Positions 55,255 to 64,000 of a DNA stretch of 64,000 nucleotides are shown here, in pieces. Numbering within the stretch: position 1 is the first letter of the stretch; each line of letters begins with the position of its first letter. A program made the translations under genes and the position numbers. Below the pieces are notes generated by a model that made no database searches, was not told the origin of the DNA, and saw only the letters and a list, made by a program, of their open reading frames with translations. The stretch comes from Pseudomonadota bacterium. Its GTDB lineage: Bacteria; Pseudomonadota; Alphaproteobacteria; Rhizobiales; Hyphomicrobiaceae. Location of the stretch: positions 1 to 64,000 of the forward strand of contig JAEYPL010000050.1 in the NCBI GenBank assembly GCA_023410905.1, read 5' to 3'.

Positions 55255-56043
55255 TCACTTCCGGTTGAATTCGTCCTTGCCGAGCTGGCACACGACCGAC
55301 TGCGGAAACTGACAGTCGTCGCCAAGCTTCGTAAACGCAATTCGCTCATAGCTGGCGACAAGCCGTGTGCCCGGATATCGGAATTCGCCGAGCCAAGAAG
55401 TCATCTGCGCGGTTCCGCTCCAAAGGCTGATGTAGATCTTGCTCGGTGTGATTGGAAATGGCTCGCCTTCGGTGCGCTTGAACTCGCGTAAGAGCACACC
55501 ATTCGCGTACCACGTCATTCGGTCGGGGCCCCAATGGAAGGCATAGTCATTGAAGCCCGAACGAGGATCGAAATTTAAGGGGGCGGACACGACATTCGGG
55601 CCCTTCGAATGGGCAAAGAACGCGACGTCTACGTTCCTCGGCCGCATTGCAATGAACTCGAAATCGATCTCGTCATGCGGGTTCCCGTGCGGCTGTCCTG
55701 TGTACGTGAAGAATGCCGACACTATGCCAGGGTTCAAGGCCGCCGGCCGCATCCGAACTTCATAAGTGCCGTAGCCGTACATGGCGCGGGATTGGAGCTC
55801 GGCGCACGAGAACGAGCGATCGCCGCGAGAAGTATCCGAAATGGACAGATCCATCCTGCCATCGACGACACGAACATGGTCTCTGGACCACATGCAGCTC
55901 TGGTGGCTGCCGTTCGACCATCCGTCGGAGATCTGCCAGCGCTTGTGATCAAGGCGATCGAAAGACTCGACGAACGAGCCATCGGCTGCAGCGGCTGAGT
56001 TGACCCCAAGGACTGCACAGAACACGCAGGAAAGAATACGCAT
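55255..56043 (-). CDS. exoK: GH16 family endo-glycanase (ExoK-like)
   Basis: A 262-residue secreted GH16 enzyme. ATG at 56043 gives the signal peptide MRILSCVFCAVLGVNSAAAA. The catalytic motif is DEIDFEF (nucleophile and acid/base glutamates), preceded by the sheet with GYGTYEVRMRPA and FFTYTGQPHG. ExoK-type glycanases cleave nascent succinoglycan-type polymers and set their length. The stop of the ExoQ-like gene lies 26 bases upstream of this start, so the two are probably in one transcript, as polymerase and depolymerase. Confidence 0.9.
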   Translation of the reverse strand: MRILSCVFCAVLGVNSAAAADGSFVESFDRLDHKRWQISDGWSNGSHQSCMWSRDHVRVVDGRMDLSISDTSRGDRSFSCAELQSRAMYGYGTYEVRMRPAALNPGIVSAFFTYTGQPHGNPHDEIDFEFIAMRPRNVDVAFFAHSKGPNVVSAPLNFDPRSGFNDYAFHWGPDRMTWYANGVLLREFKRTEGEPFPITPSKIYISLWSGTAQMTSWLGEFRYPGTRLVASYERIAFTKLGDDCQFPQSVVCQLGKDEFNRK

Positions 56044-56069
56044 CGGATGCTCGCTTGTCGGATATCGGT

Positions 56070-57311
56070 CTAGCGACGAGCCGCTGCGGCGGCAATAAAC
56101 GCCACCAGCCACATGCTGTGATTGTACATTAGCGGAACTTGCACAGGTGCCTGAATAGTAATCTGAATGATGATGAGAAGCGGCCAGATTTCAATTGGAT
56201 TTCGTGCGTGAAATGCGCGACGTATGCTGCGCGCGCCAGCGACAAGCAAACCCGCAACGAGAAGAATGGGCCCTGTTGGCCCATACGCAACTGCCATCTC
56301 CAGGAAGTTGTTGTGGAAGTGATGAATTTGCTGGCCAAAGGCATAGTAGACATCGATCATCTCGGCAGGTGGACGTACCCAATAGGCGTCAAATCCGTAT
56401 CCGAGCCAGGGCTTCTCTTCTATTGCACGCCCGGCCATCTCCCAAAGGATAGTTCGGCCGGTAAGCGTGGGCCCTTTGCCGACCCATTCGAGGACTGCTT
56501 CGATCGGATCGAAGCCCATGAACGACATGGCTAAATAAAGGCTCGATCCGACAAAGATCGCCACCAGGAGCGCTATGCCAAGAAGACTGAAGAATTGACT
56601 GCGACCGCGCAATAGTGCGTAGGCGAATGGCAGCGGTGATAGTGTCATCATGACTGACAGCAGCGGCGTTGCCGCACGGGTCAATAGAATAAGGCCAAAA
56701 CCTAGGGCAATTGATGTTGCCGTAAGAAGTCGCCACCGTCCTTGGAGAAAGAGGCAGCTGGCGCTGACGATGAGCATTACCATCGCATCGCCCATTACAT
56801 TCTTGTGCGGAAATCCACCTCGCCAATTGCCTACGGGATCAATACCGAGAGGAGGCCAGAGGATGACCGTCGCAACTGCTATCAGAGCGGACAACAGCAT
56901 CGCGAAGAAAATAATCTCGACAATTTGCTGGAGGCGGAACTGAATGCACAGCAGGAAGGCGATGAGTATGGTCATCACCAGCTGGGCACCAAGGTAGAGG
57001 CTATGTCCGGGAGCTACAGACCATAGCGCCGACACGCAGGCAATGAGCCCCCAGCTCACAAAAATCACATTGCCGAGCGCCAAATTGATGAACTGCGATT
57101 GATACCTGAAGAATAGAGCAACCGCAGTAAGGTCTGCTGCCAGCCACGCGACGCGCTGGGGCAATGTGTCGAAGACCTTCAAAACCGCCATGCTGGTGGC
57201 AAGGAAGAATAGAATCCAAGGAATGTACCTAGGATCGAAATCCGTAGCTGGATTAAGCGGCTCCGCCACAATCCGTGCGGTGCCGTCACCAGACAATGGC
57301 ACTGTGGTCAT
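56070..57311 (-). CDS. exoQ: ExoQ-like Wzy-type polysaccharide polymerase (O-antigen ligase family)
   Basis: A 413-residue protein with about 11 membrane segments; ATG at 57311 is preferred to the GTG at 57317. The large periplasmic loop has the signature TGRTILWEMAGRAIEEKPWLGYGFDAYW, including the arginine-rich GRT..W stretch of the O-antigen ligase/Wzy family, and PVGNWRGGFPHKNVMGDAM earlier, as in ExoQ. It should polymerise undecaprenyl-diphosphate-linked repeats in the periplasm. It is the first gene of a pair with exoK and is probably the polymerase of this locus. Confidence 0.87.
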   Translation of the reverse strand: MTTVPLSGDGTARIVAEPLNPATDFDPRYIPWILFFLATSMAVLKVFDTLPQRVAWLAADLTAVALFFRYQSQFINLALGNVIFVSWGLIACVSALWSVAPGHSLYLGAQLVMTILIAFLLCIQFRLQQIVEIIFFAMLLSALIAVATVILWPPLGIDPVGNWRGGFPHKNVMGDAMVMLIVSASCLFLQGRWRLLTATSIALGFGLILLTRAATPLLSVMMTLSPLPFAYALLRGRSQFFSLLGIALLVAIFVGSSLYLAMSFMGFDPIEAVLEWVGKGPTLTGRTILWEMAGRAIEEKPWLGYGFDAYWVRPPAEMIDVYYAFGQQIHHFHNNFLEMAVAYGPTGPILLVAGLLVAGARSIRRAFHARNPIEIWPLLIIIQITIQAPVQVPLMYNHSMWLVAFIAAAAARR

Positions 57312-57481
57312 CGTCACTGCCTGTAAAGCTTGTCTTAGTCCGATTTACAGCGGTCGGTCTATGCGCGCTGGGGCCGCCGTTACCTCAGGACAATAATGCC
57401 CCCAGCTCAACAGCGACTGCGGAGTGCGGTGTACGCTGGCCATGATCCTCGAAGGAACGGCAATTGCCAAGGGAAACGCAC

Positions 57482-59068
57482 TCATGGCTGCGCCTTTGGT
57501 AATCTGAGGGTCGGTAGCAGCAGTTCATCAATCCGAGCGATCAGCATGTTGTTGTCGAGCGCGAGTTGCCGGAGCGCCTGGGGGACTTGGCTCTCGGGAT
57601 CGCCATGCGGGAACTGTCCCGCGCCTAGCGGGCGCTCATCCAGAAAAATGGCACTCAGCGCTAGAGGTGCGAGTGTGTACGGAAGTGCCGATACGGCACA
57701 AGTGCCATCGGCGACGACGAGAGCGCACGATTTTGGTGCTTTGCTTGCGATGTAAAGCTGTTCCTCGCGGCTCCAGAGTTCGTGCGAGGACGAGGGAGGA
57801 GTTGGATCTCGCTTCTGCGTGAGATGCCCCATAATGGCAGAGACCGCGGCGCTCAAAAGGTGCCCAACCCCGGCTATGCGCAGACGTCTCCCGATTTTCC
57901 AGGTCCCGCGGATGTGAACGTCATTCAGCGCGCCAAATTCTCGCGGGAGCCGTAGGGTGGGGTGCAGACCGTTGCTCAGTGTTTTCGGAACAATGAGGGT
58001 CGTCCTGTACCCGCTATCGCGCAGTGTTGTTGTTATGACGGCCAAGTACGCCAACTTGGCCTCAGAGTTCTTGATCAGGCTATCGCCAGAAACAATGCAA
58101 ATCCAGCTATCGCCGTCAACGGCGACGGACCGGCGGCGTGGCCTCCAGATGCTGCGCAGTTTAGCGATGAGCGGCAATGCGAGTAGGGGAACGGCGCTTG
58201 GGTTCTTGGCTGCGATCGCGCTGGCTTCCATCCACTTTCTTGCTTTGAGAGCCGAGATAATAGTCGAGAAAGCGATGGCGCGCTCAATGGATGCGCGGCG
58301 CGCATCGAAGGCACGTGCCACATCGTGCGCATCTTCCGCAAAGAGATGCCGCAAGCTCTGATCGGCGTCGGTCATGTGCTCGAGATTCTTTACCGATAGG
58401 CGATGTGAGATCGACTGGTCGTGCTTACGGTAGAAGTAACCAAGAGCATCCAGCAGTCTGAAGCGCGCACCTTTTGCGAGTAGCTGGATGATGAGATCGT
58501 AGTCTTCCCCAATCAGGAGGTCTGGCTTGTAGCGGATGCCATGGCGGCGCAACAATTCCGTACGGATGAGCGGTTTCAGGTAGCCGAGAGACGGTTCGCG
58601 CGAATAGATTCGGTCGACGAATTTGGTGACCGGTATCCAACCGAAACTACGCTGCCGTCGAGAGAGGTGGCTGCTTGGCGCGGCGCCGTTCTGAAAGACC
58701 AGTAGATCGTCGGCACAGATGTCTGCGCCGCTCGCCTCCGCTTCTCGCACGAGAGCTTCCAACCGCGATGGGTGCATCATATCATCGCTATCCAGGATCG
58801 CTATCCACCGGCCCCTTGCCACGGCGAGCCCATCGTTGCGTGCGCTACCGGGGCCTGACCTTACCTCCCGGGCAATAACCCTGATGCGATGATCTTTGCT
58901 GGCAAACTGGTTTGCGATTGCAACGCTCGAGTCCGTAGAGGCATCGTCAATGACGATGATTTCTATATCCTGAAGCGTTTGATGATGCGCCGAGGTCAGC
59001 GCTTCCAACAGAAATTTCTCGCCGTTGAAGTTTGCAACGATGACGGAGACGATGATATCAGGCCGCAT
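57482..59068 (-). CDS. GT2 glycosyltransferase with extra C-terminal GT-B-like half
   Basis: A 528-residue protein. Residues 1-~270 are an ExoO/ExoU-like GT2 domain (VSVIVANFNGEKFLLEAL, VIDDASTDSS, ILDSDDMMHPSR, LGYLKPLIRTELLRRHG). Residues ~315-528 form a second domain beginning WICIVSGDSLIKNSEAKLAYLAVITTTLRDSGYRTTLIVP, which resembles the N-lobe of GT-B enzymes but has no following C-lobe. It is a paralog of the neighbour at 59131 over the GT2 part. The extra domain may bind the acceptor or be a remnant; the activity of the GT2 part looks intact. Confidence 0.8.
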   Translation of the reverse strand: MRPDIIVSVIVANFNGEKFLLEALTSAHHQTLQDIEIIVIDDASTDSSVAIANQFASKDHRIRVIAREVRSGPGSARNDGLAVARGRWIAILDSDDMMHPSRLEALVREAEASGADICADDLLVFQNGAAPSSHLSRRQRSFGWIPVTKFVDRIYSREPSLGYLKPLIRTELLRRHGIRYKPDLLIGEDYDLIIQLLAKGARFRLLDALGYFYRKHDQSISHRLSVKNLEHMTDADQSLRHLFAEDAHDVARAFDARRASIERAIAFSTIISALKARKWMEASAIAAKNPSAVPLLALPLIAKLRSIWRPRRRSVAVDGDSWICIVSGDSLIKNSEAKLAYLAVITTTLRDSGYRTTLIVPKTLSNGLHPTLRLPREFGALNDVHIRGTWKIGRRLRIAGVGHLLSAAVSAIMGHLTQKRDPTPPSSSHELWSREEQLYIASKAPKSCALVVADGTCAVSALPYTLAPLALSAIFLDERPLGAGQFPHGDPESQVPQALRQLALDNNMLIARIDELLLPTLRLPKAQP

Positions 59069-59130
59069 CGTGAAATGATCCGTTTGGGTGCCGACGATTT
59101 TCGAAGATTAAGCGCGTGGAAGGGTGCCGT

Positions 59131-60150
59131 TCAGTCAACACCAACCACCTTCTCTCCTATGAGTTGCCGTGCGTGCCGTGTCTGCCCGTCCCTGCCAAAA
59201 TGCCGACGCAGCCTCTCTGAGCGTGCTTGAACGAGTTTGGATGCGACATAGGCTGCGCTATGCGGCTGCTGCGCCAGGAAACGCAACGCGTGCCCGATGC
59301 CTGCCTCGCGCCTAATTTCGAGGGTCCGAGCAAGGGCCCACCGGTCGACAGTGGATCGCTTATGCGCAGCCAGGGCCGCTCTGACAGGCTTGCTGAGTGC
59401 TGTCGCTTCGCTGCATGTTTCATCGAATGCCAAAAGTGCGTTCAGATCTGCCGCAGAATGGGAGGAGCTGAGAGAGTTCGCACGCTCGATGGCAATGTAG
59501 CCGCAGAAACTAACGACCTTGAATTTAGCACCTGCCATCAGGGCGCGGACATAGAGCGCGTAATCTTCACCGAGGCGCATGGTGAGATCGTAGTTGAGGC
59601 CATGGTGATCCAAAAAGCTTCGTCGCATGAGAGGCTTCAGGAAGCCTAGCTCGGCGCGCGGTCGCCCTGGCATAACGATATTGCTCAACACGAATGCCTC
59701 GATATCGAGCTCGGTCAGGGGGATTGGGGACGCGTCAAAGCGTTCCGCCTCGTGAGTTCCGGCCAGTTCCTCGGGCACGATCAGGATGTCATCGGCGATG
59801 AAGTCCCAGGCGCCACTATCGGCCGCGAGGAGCCGTCCAATGCGGTCGTGCAGAAAGTAATCATCCGAGTCGAGCACGCAAAACAGGCTGGCACGCGACT
59901 GGGCCAATGCCCTGTTGCGCGCAGCTGACGGGCCGCCATTGTGCTCCATAGCGATAACTGACAGCCGGCCGCTGCCATCATCGCAGCCGCGTGCCTTCTC
60001 GACCGTTGCGTCGCGCGAGGCATCGTCGACCACGAGGACTTCGGTGACGTGGGACTGCTGCAGCGCCGAGGTGACTGCGCGTGCAATGGTGTTTGCGGAG
60101 TTATAGGCTGCGATGCAGACGCAGACGCTTTCGTTCAGGGTGATGCCCAT
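59131..60150 (-). CDS. Glycosyltransferase family 2 (ExoO/ExoU-like)
   Basis: A 339-residue GT2 enzyme. It has VCVCIAAYNSANTIARAV, VVDDASRDATV and CVLDSDDYFLHDR, then the ExoO-like region LGFLKPLMRRSFLDHHG and LGEDYALYVRALMAGA, which is also present in the preceding gene. No membrane segments, so it adds a sugar to the lipid-linked unit at the cytoplasmic face. It is upstream of the paralog at 57482 on the same strand, with 62 bases between them, which suggests tandem duplication. Confidence 0.87.
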   Translation of the reverse strand: MGITLNESVCVCIAAYNSANTIARAVTSALQQSHVTEVLVVDDASRDATVEKARGCDDGSGRLSVIAMEHNGGPSAARNRALAQSRASLFCVLDSDDYFLHDRIGRLLAADSGAWDFIADDILIVPEELAGTHEAERFDASPIPLTELDIEAFVLSNIVMPGRPRAELGFLKPLMRRSFLDHHGLNYDLTMRLGEDYALYVRALMAGAKFKVVSFCGYIAIERANSLSSSHSAADLNALLAFDETCSEATALSKPVRAALAAHKRSTVDRWALARTLEIRREAGIGHALRFLAQQPHSAAYVASKLVQARSERLRRHFGRDGQTRHARQLIGEKVVGVD

Positions 60151-60578
60151 GGAGTTTCGCGGAGTCCAATTCGGGAAGCAGTTCGAGGTAAGCTGCAGCG
60201 GCCTGATGCGTGTTGTGGCCGGCCTTGCGAACTCCTATTGCGCCGCCCTGATGCTTTCCAGAATACTATACCCGAACACAATGCGTATGCGCATTTGGTC
60301 GCGAAGTTATTGCGCGATGGATAATTTCAGCGCCGCTCGCGACCGACTCATATGTGTCATCTAAGATGCCGCGCGATCGTTGCGCGTACCAATTAACCCT
60401 TTGCACTTCCGGCCGTAAGGGTATTTCTACTTTATCTGCCCAATGTATGATTGTGAGCTAAGCAAGATTTCGAGCAGGAACTTGCGAACCGGCTGATTGA
60501 GCTGACCGCGTAGCGATGTGCGACACCGTCAATGTTGAAGGAAATTAGAATTCGTCGGGCCAGCGAGGAGTGCGAAGG
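60151..60578. other. Intergenic region between divergent GT2 genes
   Basis: About 430 bases, with no gene supported. It separates the GT2 pair on the minus strand from the GT2 on the plus strand, so two promoters are expected here. No clear operator recognised. Confidence 0.45.
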
Positions 60579-61517
60579 ATGAGCGGCCCCGGCCGGATGC
60601 GCGTCGACGTATGCATTTGCACGTTCCGGCGGACCTATCTCAGCGAAACGCTGCGCTCGGTCTCGGCGTGTGCTGACAGCGCGGTCGACATGCGTATCAT
60701 TGTTGCTGACAACGATACGGTGCCGTCGGCGCAACCCCTTGTCGATGCGTTCGCCAGTGAAGTCGCGTTTCCAGTGATCTACCTACACGCACCCGATCGA
60801 AATATTTCGCTGGCCCGAAATGCCTGCTTGGACGCTGCATCGGCTGATTTCATAGCCTTTGTCGACGACGACGAACATGTCACGCCGCAGTGGCTCAAGG
60901 CCCTGATTCAAGCCGCCGAGACCACGGAAGCCGATGTCGTTCTCGGCCCTGTTACCGCAGTCTATAGCGACGACGCGCCGGGCTGGATGCGGCGGGGTGA
61001 TTTCCACTCGACGGTCCCAGCCTACGTAAACGGATCTATCCAGACCGGATACACGTGTAACGTGCTTATGCGTTGCAAGGAGCCCTTCAGGGCGCTGCAG
61101 TTCGACATCGCGCTCGGCCGCTCGGGCGGCGAGGACACGGACTACTTCTATCGCCTCCGTGATCTTGGGGCATGTATCGTGTTTGCATCCGACGCGCTGG
61201 TCTATGAGCCGGTTCCGGCAGAACGAGCTCAGATGATTTGGCTGTTGAGACGACGGCTGAGGTCTGGTCAGACCTATGGCACACAGCTGATACGGTCATC
61301 GAAAAATAGGTGGACCTCGATCGCGCTTGCTTCTGCGAAGTCCGGCTACTGTCTAGCAATGGCTGGCTTGACTATCTTTTCCCCGGTTCTCTGGCGTCGC
61401 AACATACTGCGCGGAGCCTTACATATTGGCGTTATAGGCGGACTTCTCGAGGCCAAGCAAGCAGCCCTCTACGGTGACCGTGGAGTAGCGCCGGCCTCAG
61501 GCGATCGGGAGCAATGA
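60579..61517 (+). CDS. Glycosyltransferase family 2
   Basis: A 312-residue GT2. The ATG at 60579 is chosen because GAGGAG lies eight bases upstream; a GTG at 60570 is also in frame. It begins VDVCICTFRRTYLSETLRSV, has VADNDTVPSAQ, the Asp-rich motif FVDDDEHVTPQWL near residue 95 and GRSGGEDTDYFYRL near residue 180. The C-terminal ~70 residues are partly hydrophobic and may contact the membrane. Its 3' end overlaps the opposite-strand gene at 61469 by 49 bases. Confidence 0.87.
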   Translation: MSGPGRMRVDVCICTFRRTYLSETLRSVSACADSAVDMRIIVADNDTVPSAQPLVDAFASEVAFPVIYLHAPDRNISLARNACLDAASADFIAFVDDDEHVTPQWLKALIQAAETTEADVVLGPVTAVYSDDAPGWMRRGDFHSTVPAYVNGSIQTGYTCNVLMRCKEPFRALQFDIALGRSGGEDTDYFYRLRDLGACIVFASDALVYEPVPAERAQMIWLLRRRLRSGQTYGTQLIRSSKNRWTSIALASAKSGYCLAMAGLTIFSPVLWRRNILRGALHIGVIGGLLEAKQAALYGDRGVAPASGDREQ

Positions 61518-62944
61518 GCCTGTTTGACCTCCCGTGCGATAAGCCAGCCGAGAATGAAGGCCGCGAGAACGGGCAGCGCGAAATGGATAATGCTGGGCTG
61601 CTTGTAAAGCCGGTAGGTGAGAGTGTGACGAAGGTCGCCAGAGAAGAAGCTCGGCAGTACGTCGCTGATGAGAGCGCCAGCCGTCATGTCAACGGCCGTA
61701 GTTGCGAAATTTATGAATACACTGAGGCTGAGGAGGAGCAGTGTAGCGCGCCGCAACCAGGGACCGAAGTAGGGCCAACTCAGGCCCAAAGCCAACATCG
61801 AAAATCCGATAGCTGGCGTCAGATAGCGGGGGCCGGAGGATGCGCCCCCCCTCCAGTACACGAAGCCGGCATTCAGGGCTAAGTAGAACGCAAAAATGAG
61901 GATCGTCACGATTGCCGGCACGCGAAGCTCGCTGTGCCGGAGCATCATGGCCATGGCCCAGGCCGACATGACGACTATAGGAGCGTACCATAGGACGCCC
62001 CGATCCGCGCCGACCAGCAATTGGCCCAGAACGTCCAATCGCGGCATGTTGATGCCGAAAAGACCGGAACGGGTTCCTTCATAGAAGGCAGCGAACCTGT
62101 AGCCTGTCGTAAATGGGGACCCAAAAGCTGCGTCGTGATAGATCAGCACGGGGACGAGCGCCATCAGCCCGGCCATACCTGCAATCGCCAGAAACTTCAG
62201 GACCGCCAATGGCCGGCCCCAGTCGCTTGTGATCAAGGCTGACGCGCCAATGATCGCGGCCGGTACAGCTGTGCTGTACTCGACCCCAATCGCGGCACCA
62301 AGCGAAAGACCACCGACTAGAGCGAGAGCAGACGCGGGTTCTCTGGTCGCTAACCGGCGTCTTGCTTCGTCAATCGTGACGAAGCCGATTACCAAGAGCG
62401 CGGCAGTCGCTGCATGGCTGAAGTATGATGTCGCCCAGCCCCAGACCGGCGTTCCCAGACCAAAAGCAATGCTCGAGATCAGAGCGGCATGAAGGTCCTT
62501 CGTGCGTAGGAGGACGTACCGGTACAGCATTACGGCTGCAACGGCACAAAGTATCCCGGATGTCGTCAGTGCAATAAGGTACAAGAAGGCTAGCCACACG
62601 CGGCCATAGGGTGTTTCGGGGGTTACGGCGGCAAATTGTGTGAACACAAGCGCGGTCGGGGCTGCGAGAAAACTCATGCCGGGGGCTTTGTCGCAGTAGT
62701 GGTTCCCTTCTCGGAATGCCTTGTCCCTGGTGAGGTTCTCGAAGCCGTTGATGTCGACGCGGCCGTTCTGCACAAGGTGTGCAGTGAGTGCCGCGCGGCA
62801 GAGCGTATTGTGGCTTATGACGTCTTGCGTGAAGAGCGCGTATGAGAGCGCAAACAGCGAGACGAGCAACAGCGCAAGCTTGTGGTGCCGAGGGCCAAGC
62901 ACCGCCCTTATCGAGGACAAAGCAGTACCGGTTTCGCCATCCAT
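61469..62944 (-). CDS. Multipass membrane protein, GT39-like, unknown substrate
   Basis: A 491-residue protein with about 12 membrane segments. The ATG at 62944 is fixed by AAGGAGG seven bases upstream, so the longer frame from 62977 is not used. After the first helix the protein has the loop RVDINGFENLTRDKAFREGNHYCDKAPGMSFLAAP, in the position where GT-C enzymes keep acidic residues. It is found in the same polysaccharide context as the other GT-C-like proteins. Function not known. It is convergent with the GT2 gene at 60579 and overlaps it by 49 bases. Confidence 0.68.
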   Translation of the reverse strand: MDGETGTALSSIRAVLGPRHHKLALLLVSLFALSYALFTQDVISHNTLCRAALTAHLVQNGRVDINGFENLTRDKAFREGNHYCDKAPGMSFLAAPTALVFTQFAAVTPETPYGRVWLAFLYLIALTTSGILCAVAAVMLYRYVLLRTKDLHAALISSIAFGLGTPVWGWATSYFSHAATAALLVIGFVTIDEARRRLATREPASALALVGGLSLGAAIGVEYSTAVPAAIIGASALITSDWGRPLAVLKFLAIAGMAGLMALVPVLIYHDAAFGSPFTTGYRFAAFYEGTRSGLFGINMPRLDVLGQLLVGADRGVLWYAPIVVMSAWAMAMMLRHSELRVPAIVTILIFAFYLALNAGFVYWRGGASSGPRYLTPAIGFSMLALGLSWPYFGPWLRRATLLLLSLSVFINFATTAVDMTAGALISDVLPSFFSGDLRHTLTYRLYKQPSIIHFALPVLAAFILGWLIAREVKQAHCSRSPEAGATPRSP

Positions 62945-63340
62945 GCGTAAACCTCCTTGCTCACTTGAAACTGGCACCGCTACGTCGCCTCTCGACCAAT
63001 GATTGAATGCGAATGCCTGACGGCTCCAGACCTAACCACGGGCAGAGCGCAACTGAATAGCGTGGACGCATTAAGTTACAGAACCATGTCCTTCGAAAGG
63101 GTTATCTGGCGTTCCCATGCTTGCCTTGGTACGCAGCCATTTGGGGATCTGAAGGGCTGAGCAGCTGGCGTTCCTAACCGCTGGCGGGTCGCTTGCGAGC
63201 ATCTATATAAGCTTATAATTAAAAGAGCGATCGCGGCATGACGCATCGTGCTACTCGCATTTGGAAAGTGCGCGCGACTACCGCTTCCACCCGGCGGTAG
63301 GACGCCTCAGGTTACCGTCATCTAACTTGCGAGGCTCCCC
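62945..63340. other. Intergenic region upstream of peroxiredoxin gene
   Basis: About 400 bases between two divergent genes. The stretch around 63203-63227 is very A/T-rich (CTATATAAGCTTATAATTAA), a likely promoter -10 area for the peroxiredoxin. No gene seen. This is where the polysaccharide locus gives way to core genes. Confidence 0.5.
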
Positions 63341-64000
63341 ATGGCACTCCGTATCAATGATGAGGCCCCCGACTTCACCGCCGAGACGACCGCCGGCCAG
63401 ATCAGCTTCCACGACTGGATTGGCGATGGCTGGGCTGTCCTCTTCTCACATCCCAAGGACTTCACGCCCGTCTGCACGACCGAGCTCGGCTACATGGCCG
63501 GTCTGGCGGGCGAGTTCACGAAGCGCAACACGAAGATCATCGGCATCTCCGTCGATCCTGTCGACAGTCATGTGCGCTGGAAGCAGGACATCAAGGACGT
63601 CACCGGTCACGCCGTTGATTATCCGCTGATAGGTGATCCCGAGCTCAAGATCGCCAAGCTCTACGAGATGCTGCCGGCAAGTGCGGGCAGCTCGTCCGAA
63701 GGCCGCACACCGGCGGACAACGCGACCGTGCGTTCGGTGTTCGTCGTTGGGCCGGACAAGAAGATCAAGCTCTCGCTTACCTATCCCATGACGACCGGGC
63801 GCAACTTCGACGAGATCCTGCGCGTGATCGACAGCCTCCAGCTCACCGCCAAGCACAAGGTCGCGACGCCTGCGCAATGGAAGCCCGGCGATGATGTGAT
63901 CATCACGCCGGCCGTGTCCGACGAGGAGGCACAGGCCAAGTTCGGTGGCTTCACGCGGCCCAAGCCCTACATCCGCGTGACGAAGCAGCCCCAGGGCTGA
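63341..64000 (+). CDS. 1-Cys peroxiredoxin (Prx6 type)
   Basis: A 219-residue peroxiredoxin, complete to its stop at the last base of the window. The peroxidatic cysteine is in DFTPVCTTELGYMAGL (Cys near residue 47), with the catalytic Thr two positions before it in PVCTT. The longer C-terminal domain (TPAQWKPGDDVIITPAVSDEEA) places it in the Prx6/1-Cys group rather than AhpC. It should reduce peroxides with thiol donors in the cytoplasm. The ATG has GAGG six bases upstream. Confidence 0.95.
   Translation: MALRINDEAPDFTAETTAGQISFHDWIGDGWAVLFSHPKDFTPVCTTELGYMAGLAGEFTKRNTKIIGISVDPVDSHVRWKQDIKDVTGHAVDYPLIGDPELKIAKLYEMLPASAGSSSEGRTPADNATVRSVFVVGPDKKIKLSLTYPMTTGRNFDEILRVIDSLQLTAKHKVATPAQWKPGDDVIITPAVSDEEAQAKFGGFTRPKPYIRVTKQPQG

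Overview
The window looks like a chromosomal segment of an alphaproteobacterium, probably in the Hyphomicrobiales (Rhizobiales). The evidence is the block of Tim44-like protein, MltA and Smr protein read divergently from FxsA, the DUF3108 / SUV3-type helicase / S4-domain run, and an exopolysaccharide locus with ExoY-, ExoF-, ExoQ- and ExoK-like proteins. Genus-level placement is not possible from the sequence alone.

Region 1 (1-12,033) is ordinary core chromosome: the 3' part of an isocitrate-lyase-superfamily gene, the overlapping timA-like/mltA/smr genes on the minus strand, fxsA, a DUF486 membrane protein, a TauE/SafE exporter, a 59-residue membrane protein, a DUF3108 protein, a very long helicase overlapping an S4 RNA-binding gene, a universal stress protein, an SMR efflux pump and tRNA-Gln(UUG).

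Region 2 (12,034-20,691) is a compact acyl-transfer module: FkbH, acyl carrier protein, MBOAT acyltransferase, a MaoC-SDR fusion and an SGNH-like membrane-anchored protein. Together they look able to load a small acyl group on a carrier protein and pass it across the membrane to a glycan. A decayed IS630 copy and tRNA-Ser(GCU) close this region.

Region 3 (20,692-62,944) is a large exopolysaccharide / surface glycan locus. It has the parts of a Wzx/Wzy system: an initiating phosphoglycosyltransferase (ExoY), a flippase, an ExoQ polymerase, a Wzz-like protein without a kinase, an ExoF outer-membrane export protein, an ExoK GH16 lyase-type glycanase, WecB, an FkbM methyltransferase and several glycosyltransferases. 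It is unusually rich in proteins that make or use polyprenyl-phosphate sugars: a HAD-UbiA fusion, a GT2-GtrA protein, an Arn-like operon (degenerate deacetylase-GT2 fusion, FAD oxidoreductase, small EamA protein, intact deacetylase), and five large multipass GT-C-like or unknown membrane proteins, one of them fused to a six-hairpin glycosidase-like domain. Two paralogous LuxR-type regulators with degenerate receiver domains sit in the locus about 31 kb apart. Each has the same conserved promoter block at the same distance from its start. An intact IS630 copy and a broken IS3 copy lie next to each other near 48-50 kb.

Region 4 (63,341-64,000) returns to housekeeping with a 1-Cys peroxiredoxin. 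The points most worth following are the FkbH-ACP-MBOAT module, the pseudo-deacetylase operon, the membrane-glycosidase fusion and the twin regulators.
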